Shown one piece after another: positions 37,301-46,267 of a stretch of DNA of 64,000 bases (the stretch's first letter is position 1; each line of letters opens with the position of its first letter). The translations under genes were made by a program, and so were the position numbers. The stretch covers positions 26,083,469 through 26,147,468 of the forward strand of contig BTRK01000005.1 in assembly GCA_036245805.1 (NCBI GenBank), read 5' to 3'. Below the pieces are notes generated by a model that was given only the letters and a program-made list of their open reading frames with translations, was not told the origin of the DNA and made no database searches. The stretch comes from Pristionchus mayeri. Lineage: Eukaryota; Nematoda; Chromadorea; Rhabditida; Neodiplogasteridae.

Positions 37301-40300
37301 CCCTGATCTGACCCTGATCTCTTCGCGTGTACGAGAGAGTATGCAAAAGTGAGAGAGCTCGAGATTATGCTGATCATTTCCGCCTTCCCTTGAGGCTATT
37401 ATTGATTTTTAGAATTTTTGTATATTCATTCTCAACTAATTCAGCCATCGGCTATTCGATGGAGGACAAAAAATAGGTCAATTTCGTCCTCGTCCGGTAA
37501 CTTTAACACCTTTTCCACACTGAAATAACTCAATATTGCGAAGGTGATAATTTTTATTGATAATGCTTATTATAATTTTTATTGACTATGCATAAGATAG
37601 ATTTATGCATCTAAGTAGGATTTGCACTGTCAAAAAATCGATGAAAACATGCAGAATATTTCCACAGACTGATGGGAGAAATGTGGCAAAAGGATGACTC
37701 TTGAGGGGAATCGAACCCGCGACCTGCGGGTTATCAGGCGTAACACACAATGCGATTACCATTACGTGCGTGCGCTGTCTGCGCAGGCTCCAAAGCGCGG
37801 TGTCGGCCATAAAAGCGAGAGCAATGTCTTTGGACCCCCCTTGTTTAGAAAAACTTTCAACACATGAAATTATCAGAATTTCGCAGCGAATCGAATGATC
37901 TATGTGACGACCCTCGCACTCATTTGGTTCAAAAAGTCAATTTTTGATCCGTACTTTTGAGTTTCATCATAAATGAATTACATAGGCGAATTTCTCATGA
38001 AAAAAACTTCCTCAGGTCTCCAATTTTTGTGAATATAGCTATGTTTTGAAGCTTTCACTGAGAAAAACCCCAATTTTGGTACCAACAAAACCGGTGCCAT
38101 ACCGGAACCCAGAGGCGGAATTTCGAAAAACTGTCGACGCTATGTTGTTCAGAATCAAAAACTGTCCCCAGGAACAAGTTTGCAGCAATTTCATTTTTTG
38201 AGCTGTGCGAAGCATCTATCGCGCACAGTCTCATATATAAATTGGTTCACCGCCTGCGTAATGTTATGGTGATAAGACATTTAGAACAAACGAAATCGAA
38301 TAATGACGCTTCGAACAATTTTTTTCGAACTAGGATGTTTCGCACAATTCGTTTAGAATAATTCCAGCTCGTACAAGTGCTTAGTGAACTAGGACGTTTC
38401 GAATAATTTTTCTTCAATCTTAATTTATTGTGATTGTCTATGTGATCATTTCATTATCCGGCTTTGTGTATTACATGGTTGATAGATATCTTACAGAAAA
38501 AATAATTGCAATCATGAGAAAACAACTTTCAAAGTGGTGTGAGCGCTCACCAAAATTGTTCGAAACGTCCTATTTCTAAGTCGATCGTTCCAAGTGGATT
38601 ATTCCGAAAGAATTGTTCGAAACGTCCTAGTTCAAACAAATTTTATTCGACTTCATTTATGCGAAATGTCTTATCACCTAATGTTATAGAACAAAGTGAA
38701 TACGCCAGGAAGTTCTCAAAAATGAAGTTGATGTAATGTTTTCTCCTCTCCGGACACTGGATGGTAGTGGAAAGAGAGAATTGCAGACATTGTCCCCTCG
38801 GGAGAGAGATGAGTTCTCCTGCCTCGTCCATCGTTTAGTCTCTATCTGGATGGAAATGGCCAGATTCACCGCTTCCAATCTCAAGAGATTTCAGTACAAA
38901 CTGTCGCCTTTTGTGGTGAGTCAGTAGTAGATCACACTCCGGGCACCATTATATTTTAAATTCTCGATAATTAATTTATTCGGGATGATTTAATCTAGAT
39001 TTCGGATGCTGCCCTTCTATTAACTCGAGTGGGCGAACGAGAAAGGGCATGGGAACTGCTTGAGATGCTGTGTGAGGAGGAGAACACCCATGGTGAGAAT
39101 TAGAGAGAGAGGGGGAGGAGGGAAAGGAATTACAGGGGAAGAAGCGACAGTCCAAGCAACGGGAACAGTCAATAAGAAAGCGATGAACGAGCTACTCGAC
39201 GATGCCATTCGGTGAGGAGAGAGGAGAAAAAGGGAAACAGATAGGGGGGGGGGCTAAGGGAATGAGCTCTGGTATGGTTTTTTATGCTCTTTCTGTTGCT
39301 TTGGATATTGTAACTCAAATCGTCGTACGTTGTTTTGTGATGAGTGGGTGATTCTCGTGTCTGAAACACGATATTTTTAAAAGAAAAGAGAACTGTATTA
39401 CTGTGAGAACAGAAGGCGTAGTCCGTGGTGTGGTGGCGAGAGCTACTACATGTGATTGTAATATTCGCGGAACTTTTTTTTCAGTTTTTTTCAATATAAT
39501 TTTGGTAGGACCCACCAAGCAAAATTTCAAACTTCTCCTAAATTCACCATTTTGATAGGAATTGGTTATTGGCGATACAGAATCAAAATGCTGCTGGCAG
39601 AATTTAATAAGATTTCAATTTCGTCCAGCATAGAGAGCCCCGTCAATTATGGTGTGTTCACGGCAATTATTTCACCAACACCTGAAAAAAATGGTCAGCT
39701 AAAATGAGCGTAAGTACTGTAGCACGGTGCAAGGTTTTTTACTGAGGTACGGTATATTTTTAAAAAATGTTGCCTGAAAATGGTACTTTTCAAATTCTCA
39801 CGCAACTTTAGCTATACGGTTTTCGGTTTATTGTATTGATTTACTCATAAATTATCATTTAATCACTAATTAATATTAAATTGCCATTTTCTGCTGCCTC
39901 CCGGGACATCATCTATCTATCATTTAACGAAGGGCTCCTTCTATTCTAGCGAATATGGAATATGCAGCCTTGCCACTAAACACAGAAATGATATACTTTC
40001 AATGCTTAGTAAATCTTTCTGTGGTTAGTTTGATCTGAAAAGGGACCATTTCTTTCAACTGGTTGTTGAGAAAAAAATTACCGTGGTGTTCTCGCAAAAT
40101 TTTCGCAGCTATGATGCATGAACAATAGTTGACCGATTTAGCGACTGTTGGATGAATGAATCATTAGTAATCATGTCTTACTTTAATAGGGTCTACTGTA
40201 ACTATGTTATTGTACATTTAACATATTTAAATACATCAGGTCTTGGCAATTACAATCCAGCGTATACTACTCCAAGCGCTGGAAAGAGGAAGTTGTCAAA

Positions 40301-43300
40301 TGGGGAACGCGATTCGAGAATGATAGGCTTCTGTGATAAATACCAGAAATGTGGGTGACTGGGCTATCTAGTTTCCTATCAGCACTGCAGTGAGAGTACG
40401 TAATAGGGGAATGATGTGGGAGTCACTATGATCACTATCAGTTATGTTGTATAACATTCTTGATCTTTGATCGTATACATTTATTTTACCAAAATCTGTG
40501 ATGTTTCTAGAACACGATTGACACCATTGGAACGTTCATGACTTGTCTTTTCTTTCTCATAGTTGATATTTGATCTCTGACCACCCATCATTTGTAAAAC
40601 AATCCGTGCCATGCTCATCTCAATACAAGATGTCGTTAGCTTCCTCTAGCTCATAAACTGATCGCATAAGTTGTATTTGCTCTCTCACTCGTTTACAAAA
40701 TTTAGACAAGAAGTAGTGTCATCGCGATGTACAGTAGCGCCGGAAAGTATCCGTACGATTGGATTTTTTCTTATAACATTTTCTGCAGTTGACTTAGCAA
40801 GTTAGATGTTGCAGCGCTATATAGCGAATCCATCAAAGAATACGATGCGAGTATTGCGTCATCACGTGCATCATGACTGATTGCATAGTGATGACGAAAT
40901 CGAGCAACACTTTTTCAAACATTCATTATTCTTACAGAGATTTTTTTTCCAATTCGCCAAACTTTCTGAGGTTAGAGACATGCACGGGGCCTACCCAGAA
41001 AATAATTTTGAAGTTGCTGCGCGACCGCACATTTGCTGCAGCCGTGCTGCAAAATCAAGGTCTAAAATACACAACTCAGCTCCTAGAAAAGCTAGAGACT
41101 CGATCAAAAGGCCAAAATGATCGCCATTATGAGTAGAGTTGATCCTGAGAATATGAAAATGATATCTCATAATTAGCCCTCAGGGCATGAAAAAATCCCT
41201 TTTTTGAATGACCATTTTTGGACATCCATAGGTTATAGATGTCCAAAAAATGAATGTTTGAAAAATGTTGCTCGATTTCGTCATCACTATGCAATCAGTT
41301 ATGATGCACGTGATGACGCAATACTCGCATCGTATTCTTTGATGGATTTGCTATATAGCGCTGCAACATCTAACTTGCTAAGTCAACTGCAGAAAATGTT
41401 ATAAGAAAAAATCCAATCGTACGGATACTTTCCGGCGCTACTGTACATAAAAGTCATATTAGACCCGCATAATCTAAAGCGGTCGATCCATATTAGCCAT
41501 ATATTTTCTTTTTTATTGGTTCACATCGCTACCAAGTTTTTGAGGAGCAGGTACCCCACAAACCCTAACAGTAACTTCCATAGTTGTCAAGGCGAAAGAT
41601 ATCCCACACAATGTATCGATGAGTTGATTTCCGTCAGTTTCAAGATTGTTGCACAATTATCGCGCACATGTCTATATGTGGCTAAAATCAATGCTACTAA
41701 TACTTCTCACCACGGAAAAAAATCAAAACATTAAAAAGAAACTTGTATTTTGTAATGACTGGCAAAATAAAATTCAGTACAATCATATTACAGTATCTGA
41801 TTAATCGTGATTCCATTCAATTTTCGTACAGTAACCTGTAAAATCAATGAGCTTGTATGCATTTTGGCGGAAACAGAATTTGTTGTATTTTCTCAGTTGA
41901 TTAATCCCACAAAGAGCATAATGTACAGCAAAAAATGGTGGAGGGGCATCCTTTCCCTTTCGAATAATTGATTTCCGTAGGCTAATCATTGGAACGAGTC
42001 GAATTTGTGTATTCTTTAATTATTTTTGGCGAAAACAATTGTTTTATTTTCATTCGGTGAATTATTTTTCATTCGCACGTCACAATAAGTGAAAACTGAG
42101 GAGGCGCATCGTGTACTTTCGAATGATCTAATGCCAAACGGAAATTTCATTGAAAATTTGAATTCGCTATTAGGAAACATCGAAATTGAAGAGAATTTTC
42201 CTCGGTTTTCATTTTTGATTTTCCGGTTCGGTGGTTCCTAAATTTTGGCAGTCTGCAGTTTACGATCTTCGCTTAATTATCGATCTTTTGCTTTTATTGG
42301 CACTTTCCTACTTCCGCGCCAGGCTCCTCCCCCTCCCCTCCCCCGCTTTGTCTTTAGCGCGCCGCTCGTCCCTCCTCTAGCCTCTCCCTAGACCGCGCCC
42401 TCGCTCTGCCCCTCCCCCCCCTCTCTCCCTGGCGCCTCTCGCACTTGCCTTTCCCACGCGCGCTCTCTCTCCTCTCCCTGCATTATCTTACCCGGCGTGA
42501 CTAGAGCGCGCCCTTCCCGTAGCCGTTTTACCTCCCACCTCCTAATGAAACCATGGCGTTTCCATGCACCAGGGGGGAATCTCTTGGCGAATTTTTGGAG
42601 GGTCCCAGACTCCGTCCCTTTCTGGGGTGGTGTCTGGCTCCACCCCTCCCGCCCCTTCGGGGCGGGATAAAGGGGGTGGGGCGGAGCTAGCAAAGTCCCT
42701 TTTTATTTACTTATATCCGTTTCATTTTGAAGTGCTTCTAGCTACCAATTATCCGTGTGCGTAAAGACTGCCAAAATTATGTTGAAAAAACTTTGAAACT
42801 CCGCGAATATTAGAATCAAATGTAGTAGCTCTCGCCACCACACCACGGACTACGCCTTCTGTTCTCAAGGTATTTGGCCGCAATTTACAACGAAAACAGC
42901 TCTTGTTAGCACCAAAAAGCCTAACAAACAACCAGATGCGCAGTAAGATCAGGTTAGAAAAGAAAAAAAAAGAAAGCATTAAAATTGTAATCAATGGAAG
43001 AAAATCGATTTTTCAAGCCGGAATTGGAAATTGGCGTCGTGATCACAACAGCGCACAACTGTTGTGTGCTAGTTTGATCTGGTTGAGAGCACATGAAAAA
43101 CCCATGGCCAGGATCTTCCTAAGGCGTGGGGTTCGAATCCCAACCTGTACAGTCGCTTGTGACAAGCTTCGATGGAAGAACAGTAAGCAGAAATTAGAGG
43201 AACAGTAAGCAGAAATTGTAAATGCCTGGCAAAAGTTACTGCAGAGGCTGGGACGATGAAAATTACAGCGCCTTAGACCACTAGGCCACGAAATCAATCG

Positions 43301-45106
43301 TTAGAATTACCATACCTTTTCATCTGTGCTTGAGAGCGCTAGTAGTGGACTAGGATCCCATTAGGGAAAATGACTAGGATCCTATGACACCGTACTTGTA
43401 AGAACCGGACAATTCATTGAAGGGGCTGTAACAGCGATATTTCGAAAACTTGGATACGGGTTGTTTTTCATGCTGATGACGATAATCAACTCCATTTTGT
43501 ATGTTTGACCTATTTTGTTGAGCTATTAGTGTCGCTAGACCCACCATATTTTCAGATTATCTAGCCGTTCTCTACGGAGAGTTGCGATATGATTACGAAT
43601 ATTCGTTTTCTGGGGGAACTTTTCATTCTCTACACGCTAAGATAATTTTCATCTTTCTATAAGCTTGTCTTCATAGGTATTGAAACATCATCTTGGGTTA
43701 AACCTCAAAAGTGCATTAAGCCACTTCGTGGAGATGTTGGTCACAATGTAAAATGACCATAAAAGATCGGCAATGGACGGAATCGAACTTGCCAAAAAAG
43801 TTCAAGCACGGGCTCGAAGCAAACGCGCAACCGACTGCGCCAAGGAGACATGAAGGGGTGTAGTGAGATTAGGATGTTGTTTGTTCTCTCCGGTGAGCGC
43901 AAATGGGAAGCAAAGCTTCCGGAAAATTGCAACGATGATGTCTCAAAAAGACAATGATCGATTCGCACCAAAATTGTTTTATGGCCATCTTACATTGTGA
44001 CCAACATTTCCACGAAGTGGCTTAATGCACTTTTGAGGTTTAACCCAAGATGATGCTTCAATACCTCTAAAGACAAGCTTATAGGTAGATGAAAATTACC
44101 TTAGCGTGTAGAGAATGAAAAGCTGCCTCAGAAAACGAATTGTAATCTTAGCGCAACTCTCCGTAGATAACGGCTAGATAATCTGAAATATGGTGGTTCT
44201 AGACACTAATCGCTCACCAAAATAGGTCAAACATACCAAATGGAGTTGTCTCTGTTCCAGCGTTTGGCCGAAGCTTAGAAGTACGCCATCCTATACTTGC
44301 CCTTCTCACTCTCCCTGCCTCAAGAGTAGGAATCTAGTAGGGATTGCACAGTAGGTTCCTACTGGAGTCTTTTAGTGCCTCTCTATCTCCACCTCAGAGT
44401 AGGTTCCTACTAGGGATTCGACCAAAATGGCCATTTGAGTAGGTTGCTACTAGGGTGGCGAAAATGGCTCAACGGGTCGTCTTTTAGAGAGCGAGAAAGG
44501 GTCAGGAAAGGATAGAGAGGATATCCTTCCCCCTGGCATAGATGAGCCTTGAGGCATTTGTAAGCCGTTTCGGATGGCTCACAGACGGCTCAGGGGTAGA
44601 GACACGAGAGAGTGTGTGGATGTGATAGAGCAGATGAGGGGAACTGCCAGGGGGGAGAGACAGGGTTGTAAAACGGCTCGAGCCAACCCGAGGGAGGCTG
44701 TAAACCCCCCTCTCAAGGATGAGCCGCGAGTGGGGGTAAACAAGACGGATATCCTTGAGCCATTTTCCCCACCCTAGTTGCTACTAGGATAACCATACCA
44801 AAGAGAGAGGTGGGAGAGGAGAGAAAGAGAAGGAGAGAGAGTGGAGAGGAGAGAATTGGAAGGAGAGGGAGAGAGGGGAGATTTGCAGACGCGGGCACGC
44901 TGAGAATGCAGCAACGTGCATCCAGTTGATAGCTACAACTGATGTGAGGAAGCAGACACTGGAGCATCTGGTGGCTACTGTCATCTCGAGGTGAGAGGGA
45001 TGAGGGATGGAGGAGGACGAAGTGGAATGGAATATGTTGAAGGTGCGGGGTGACTAGTGTCCAAGCGAGGATCTTGTCTGGATTCGTTCGACTGAGACAG
45101 GAATGA
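16332..45106 (+). CDS. mitochondrial small ribosomal subunit protein mS39 (PTCD3), 21 exons found
   Basis: PTCD3/mS39 is a pentatricopeptide protein of the mitoribosome small subunit, near the mRNA entry side. Exons by splice site and phase: 16332-16454, 16656-16793, 16862-16981, 17025-17127, 17191-17333, 17411-17536, 23149-23354, 23501-23585, 24069-24131, 27498-27526, 28619-28637, 28673-28733, 35653-35740, 35782-35845, 35929-36003, 36046-36165, 38787-38915, 38999-39092, 39136-39211, 44889-44990, 45043-45106. The product is about 675 aa (human 689). A basic leader (MIRPRLLTLRSCKV) is followed by DVLCALSSTVGKDPTAPHF and FIDDPAMIPSTLNAKRS. PPR helices include ALALYK, VFNTLLNAL and ARKAGNLPLALRIFSLYE. 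The C-terminal part includes LLLTRVGERERAWELLEML and MNELLDDAIRRGHAENAA. About 25 residues expected between the 24131 and 27498 exons were not located. Coding sequence is about 7% of the locus. Confidence 0.85.
17537..19086. other. mS39 intron, first part: unassigned repeats
   Basis: Part of the 5.6-kb intron 17537-23148. It contains G-runs (17547-17555, 18071-18083) and two CTCCGCCCAC motifs (18245 and 18720) that recur near 28214 and 28868. No gene. Confidence 0.45.
19087..21074 (-). mobile_element. non-LTR retrotransposon (LINE) reverse-transcriptase fragment, interrupted
   Basis: Minus-strand coding pieces 21074-20806 and 19394-19087 read as the end of a LINE reverse transcriptase. The first has FQSALDCLFEWTQLNKLSLS and ILGVQVRSDFKNS, the region after the catalytic YADD box. 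The second has the thumb-type LSYTAYVLPLLDFASPFWN and ALEKVQ, then SDRMKILGLRPLTERSHR. The catalytic box itself lies upstream and is absent, so the copy is 5'-truncated. The two pieces are separated by a palindromic element at 19397-20803. Removing it with one TA copy rejoins the frame (NSCSI then KTRAQKAS). It sits antisense in an mS39 intron. Confidence 0.8.
19397..20803. mobile_element. 1.4-kb palindromic element with TA target duplication
   Basis: The ends are AGAGACCGTCCACCAGAGAA and its complement, flanked by TA at 19395-19396 and 20804-20805. The arms pair over most of their length. They share GTGTGGGTACCGAGTGCTGA, GACTTTTTCGACCTCCAAAA and CATGGGTTCGCATGGCCCCG with their complements. 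The turn lies near 20100. TA duplication and terminal repeats fit mobilisation by a Tc1/mariner-type transposase. There is no ORF for one; the ORFs in the two arms mirror each other. Confidence 0.85.
21119..23092. mobile_element. 2-kb palindromic element in the mS39 intron
   Basis: Outer arms pair (near 21185-21210 and 22995-23025). Next in are ATATCACGCCAGTCACGAGAG at 21248 and its complement at 22885-22905. Further in are long matching arms (TTGACTTAAGGTGCC region, TCTATCGATCTATAAAAACT). The turn is near 22060. The ATATCACGCCAGTCACGAGAG terminus recurs, diverged, at about 29070, 50590, 58510 and 58860, so it marks another dispersed family (call it D). No gene. Confidence 0.7.
23608..24027. 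mobile_element. 420-bp inverted-repeat element in an mS39 intron
   Basis: Left arm has ACAAAATCGCAAACGACAAA, right arm TTTGTCGTTTGCGATTTTGT. The arms pair through CCTAGGAACCTGGGAGTGTC and CAGTTCCTTGGGTCA-type motifs to a centre near 23815. The CCTTGGGTCAAACATTTTTC motif recurs at 27018 and 35081. Its insertion accounts for most of the 483-nt intron between the exons at 23501 and 24069. Confidence 0.8.
24307..25893. mobile_element. 1.6-kb near-perfect palindrome, family C termini
   Basis: The left end is TTAACACGGGTTTCCTTTAA and the right end, reversed, is TTAACACGGGTTTCCTGTAA. The arms pair almost base for base, including TCCAGTCAGTTTGGTGAAAT and CGAACGATCGACACTCTTTG with their complements, to a turn near 25100. 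It lies in the mS39 intron 24132-27497. No coding content. Confidence 0.85.
25894..26232. other. mS39 intron, no further feature
   Basis: AT-rich; I looked here for the missing PPR segment of mS39 and did not find it. Confidence 0.4.
26233..26483. mobile_element. 251-bp hAT-type MITE with 8-bp target duplication
   Basis: Ends TAGGGATGGCCAAA and TTGCCATCCCTA are flanked by CTGCCCAC (26225-26232) and CTGCGCAC (26484-26491), an 8-bp duplication with one change. TAGGGATGGC-like ends with an 8-bp duplication are typical of hAT superfamily elements. The interior has repeated GGATAATCC motifs. Non-autonomous. Confidence 0.8.
26700..27060. repeat. half copy of the element at 34796-35505
   Basis: TCGATAAAAGGTCATTGGTAG, then GATACCGTATATGGCTACCG, then CGGTTCCTTGGGTCAAACAT occur in the same order as at 34894-35090. 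The copy appears one-armed here. Confidence 0.6.
29091..30053. repeat. dispersed direct repeat, copy 1 (about 960 bp)
   Basis: Closely matches 55060-56030 in the same orientation. Shared marks are GACGCCTTTCCGAACGTCTC, CGTGATGAGGCCTGTAGAGA, TGGCGGGATTCGGCG and GGTGTACGGTAGGAGGGTTT. Differences are scattered single bases and small indels. It is preceded by a family D terminus at about 29070. Function unknown; probably a non-autonomous element or segmental copy. Confidence 0.85.
30054..31223. other. mS39 intron, no gene seen
   Basis: Part of the 6.9-kb intron 28734-35652. A short perfect palindrome of CTACTTCCGGAAGTAG type is at about 31055-31070. A partial repeat of its flank occurs near 42300. 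No supported exon. Confidence 0.4.
31224..33122. mobile_element. 1.9-kb foldback element with C-type termini
   Basis: The left end is TTAAAACGCATTATCTGTAA and the right end, reversed, is TTAAAACGGGTTCTCCATAA. Long arms pair (GATCGCCCGGGGCTCAAACT, AACATGTTGGAACATAATGC and complements) with a turn near 31990. The right arm is interrupted by the 32694-33083 element. A G-run of about 18 follows the right end. Confidence 0.8.
32694..33083. mobile_element. 390-bp element built from CCCAGTGGGATC units, TA-flanked
   Basis: Perfect inverted ends of about 90 bp begin CTCTGGTAAAAGTTTCCCAG. TA stands at 32692-32693 and 33084-33085. The interior is a dense array of CCCAGTGGGATC and its complement GATCCCACTGGG, so the element is palindromic at the level of unit, array and whole element. 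It lies inside the right arm of the 31224-33122 element, whose left arm lacks it. Confidence 0.9.
33247..33545. repeat. foldback element, family A, copy 2
   Basis: The same outer (ACAAGGAAAGGCGCGAGGGT) and inner (CATATCTGCTGAGG) motifs as 216-524, with the same GATCGAAAGAGGATCA core near the arm middle. Arms of about 110 bp. Confidence 0.8.
33546..34795. other. mS39 intron, no gene seen
   Basis: Contains a direct repeat of about 60 bp (TTTTTAGAAGTTGTTCAA at 33632 and 33777). A minus ORF at 34095-34373 has no recognised homologue. Confidence 0.35.
34796..35505. mobile_element. TIR element, about 710 bp, with GGCC-rich hairpin ends
   Basis: The ends match as AGGGCTGTTGCCATAGCTGT on the left and AGGGCAACAGCCATAACTGT read inwards from the right. 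Inside are GGAAGGCCTTCCCGG-type hairpins and C/G runs, then arms with GATACCGTATAT and GGTTCCTTGGGTC motifs. A partial copy lies at 26700-27060. Confidence 0.65.
36692..36762 (+). other. degenerate tRNA-Ile-like sequence, left arm
   Basis: CTGATAA resembles an anticodon loop with GAT. After it comes GGTCGCGGGTTCGATTCCC, an exact B box. An A-box-like TGGCAATCGG lies upstream. The acceptor stem does not close, so it is a relic. The inverted twin is at 37695-37763. Confidence 0.5.
37280..37502. mobile_element. TTAA-flanked MITE, copy 1
   Basis: Ends AGTTACCGGACGAGGACGAAA and its complement, each flanked by TTAA (37276-37279 and 37503-37506). The second copy is at 51060-51277. Both share GCGTGTACGAGAGAGTATGC and TCGGCTATTCGATGGAGGAC. 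TTAA target use is typical of piggyBac-type transposases, though the ends do not start with CC. Confidence 0.8.
37695..37763 (-). other. degenerate tRNA-Ile-like sequence, right arm
   Basis: The reverse complement of the tRNA-like stretch at 36692-36762, with a few substitutions. The B box GGGTTCGATTCCC is intact. Confidence 0.5.
38268..38678. mobile_element. 411-bp MITE with 9-bp target duplication
   Basis: TAATGTTAT at 38259-38267 is repeated exactly at 38679-38687. The ends are GGTGATAAGACATTT and its complement. Inside, GTTCGAAACGTCCTA-type motifs recur in both orientations. A 9-bp duplication points to a Mutator-like (MULE) mechanism. It lies in the mS39 intron 36166-38786. Confidence 0.85.
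39652..40091. repeat. inverted-repeat element, family B, copy 2
   Basis: CACGGCAATTATTTCACCAA on the left; GGTTGTTGAGAAAAAAATTACCGTG-type end on the right; inner ATGGTC/GACCAT pair. Matches copy 1 at 537-965 in order and spacing. Confidence 0.7.
40732..41443. mobile_element. 712-bp TA-flanked TIR element (Tc1/mariner-like MITE)
   Basis: Ends CAGTAGCGCCGGAAAGTATC and its complement with TA at 40730-40731 and 41444-41445. The arms of about 190 bp are almost perfect. The interior (GGCCTACCCAGAAAA, CACATTTGCTGCAGCCGTGC) matches the inside of the 58905-61279 element, so they are members of one family with diverged ends. Confidence 0.85.
41444..43077. other. mS39 intron, mixed repeat sequence, no gene seen
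   Basis: Contains a C/T-rich block (42320-42480) and a short G/C hairpin (42645-42665). No supported exon. Confidence 0.4.
43078..43149 (+). other. degenerate tRNA-like sequence
   Basis: CTGGTTGAGAGCA (A-box-like) is followed by GGGGTTCGAATCCCAACC, a B box with a plausible T stem. The anticodon arm is not well formed. A separate A-box-like half, TGGCCTAGTGGTCTAAGGC, lies on the minus strand at 43264-43291. Confidence 0.45.
43430..44250. mobile_element. inverted-repeat element with tRNA-like loop
   Basis: Arms 43430-43755 and 43980-44250 pair (GGTTAAACCTCAAAAGTGCA, CCACTTCGTGGA, CTACACGCTAAG and complements). The loop holds a minus-strand tRNA-like sequence (43769-43850). Confidence 0.8.
43769..43850 (-). 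other. tRNA-like sequence in an element loop
   Basis: Minus strand: CTTGGCGCAGTCGGTTGCGCG (A box with D arm), then after about 35 nt CAAGTTCGATTCCGTCC (B box). It is the best-formed tRNA-like sequence here, but the acceptor stem is poor. Confidence 0.5.
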
Positions 45107-46267
45107 GAAAGAGAGAAGAAAGAGAGAGATGTAGGGCAGAGTAGTTAGACCTCTTCAATTCGATTCATTATAATCGTTTGTTGTGCACTTGTTATTTATA
45201 CAATTTGTTTTGTTTTCTCTGAGCCTTTTAAAACTGATGATAAAATAGTTGGTATTATGCATTTGAGCCTTGTCGAATATACCTAGCGTCGTATCGATAT
45301 TCACGTCAGCACACGCTCTTCTACTCCTCCGCGCGTCGTGTGGCCAAATTGTGTGTTTTGCACGCGCGGTTCAAAAAAATTGCGGGATACTCTTTGTTCT
45401 CCACACTCTATTTTAGCTACTGTGAGAATAGAAAACGTAGCAAGTTGGTGTGCCTCGGTGCACAAAGGAATCAGCAGAACGGAACGGAACGCTAAATGTA
45501 CGGTAGCTGCCTGTCGTGCTGTGCCTTGTGCTGTGCGTGCAGGCACAGCATGACAGGCAGCTACCGTACATTTAACGTTCCGTTCCGTTCTGCTGATTCC
45601 TTTGTGCACCGAGGCACACCAACTTGTTACGCTTTCTATTCTCACAGTACACTGTCTGCGCTCTCTCGGACTACTGTTTTTTTCGTTCGACGTCTTCCCA
45701 ACTTTTATTTTCATAATTTTGTAGCAGCCGTTTCTTGTGATAAGTTCTGTGGGCAGTTTTTGCTACGCAATATTGTGCAATTTGCACGCTCGTGGTGTGG
45801 TGTGCGCCCTTAGGCAAAGCAAGAGCGTAGAGAATTTTATCGTGCTAGAAGGCCCTTTCAGCAGGCGTCGGCGCGCGAAGTGCAACGTCGCCTCGAGGCA
45901 CTCCGTCGCGAAGCCGTTTGCAAGACTTAGCCGTTGGCGTTAGGCGTCAGCCAATGGCTAGTTTTAACAACCCAGTTGCTTTTTTTTGGCTTTTTGGGTT
46001 TCCAGGACGAAAATATTGCGAAATTTTCGATTTTCATCTTTGATAATCCCGTTGTAGATTCTCTCCATCAATCTTCCCTCTCTCACTTCTTCTTTGTCCT
46101 CTTCATCTTCTCTCTCCTCCTCTCTCTCCTCCTCTCTCCATCCATCTCCAATTCATTCCTTAACATTCCTCCCTCGAGAGTGGTTCTTCCTCTCATTCTT
46201 CCAATCGCAATATCTCAATGTGAGTCTTCCCTCTATCCTTCCCTATCCCTCTTTCTCTTCCTCTCAG
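45107..46267 (+). other. mS39 3' flank and arginine kinase 5' region
   Basis: Includes the hairpin element 45420-45647. 46060-46218 is C/T-rich and probably the arginine kinase 5' UTR. A donor at 46219 (gtgagt) and acceptor at 46267 (cctctcag) would give a 5' UTR intron ending exactly at the ATG; the acceptor could also take a spliced leader. Confidence 0.5.
45420..45647. mobile_element. 228-bp perfect-looking hairpin element, TA-flanked
   Basis: CTGTGAGAATAG...CTATTCTCACAG with TA at 45418-45419 and 45648-45649. Arms of about 105 bp pair almost without mismatch (AGTTGGTGTGCCTCGGTGCA, TGTACGGTAGCTGCCTGTC). The tight loop is at about 45530. Confidence 0.9.

Larger units (their letters stand above)
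36205..38235. mobile_element. 2-kb palindrome with tRNA-like sequence in both arms
   Basis: Arms at about 36205-36790 and 37670-38235 pair (GAGACTGTGCGCGATAGAT, CCGGTATGGCACCGGTTTTG, TGTTGGAAGTTTTTCTAAAC and complements). Each arm holds a degenerate tRNA-like stretch (36692-36762 and 37695-37763). The unpaired middle contains a TTAA-flanked element at 37280-37502. It is located in an mS39 intron. Confidence 0.8.
39408..42868. repeat. 3.4-kb inverted pair bracketing nested elements
   Basis: GAACAGAAGGCGTAGTCCGT at 39408 and its complement near 42845-42865 start arms of about 100 bp (they share TGGTGGCGAGAGCTACTACA and ATATTCGCGGA). The arms could be the ends of one large DNA element now holding family B copy 2 and the 40732-41443 element, or two inverted copies. 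Confidence 0.6.
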
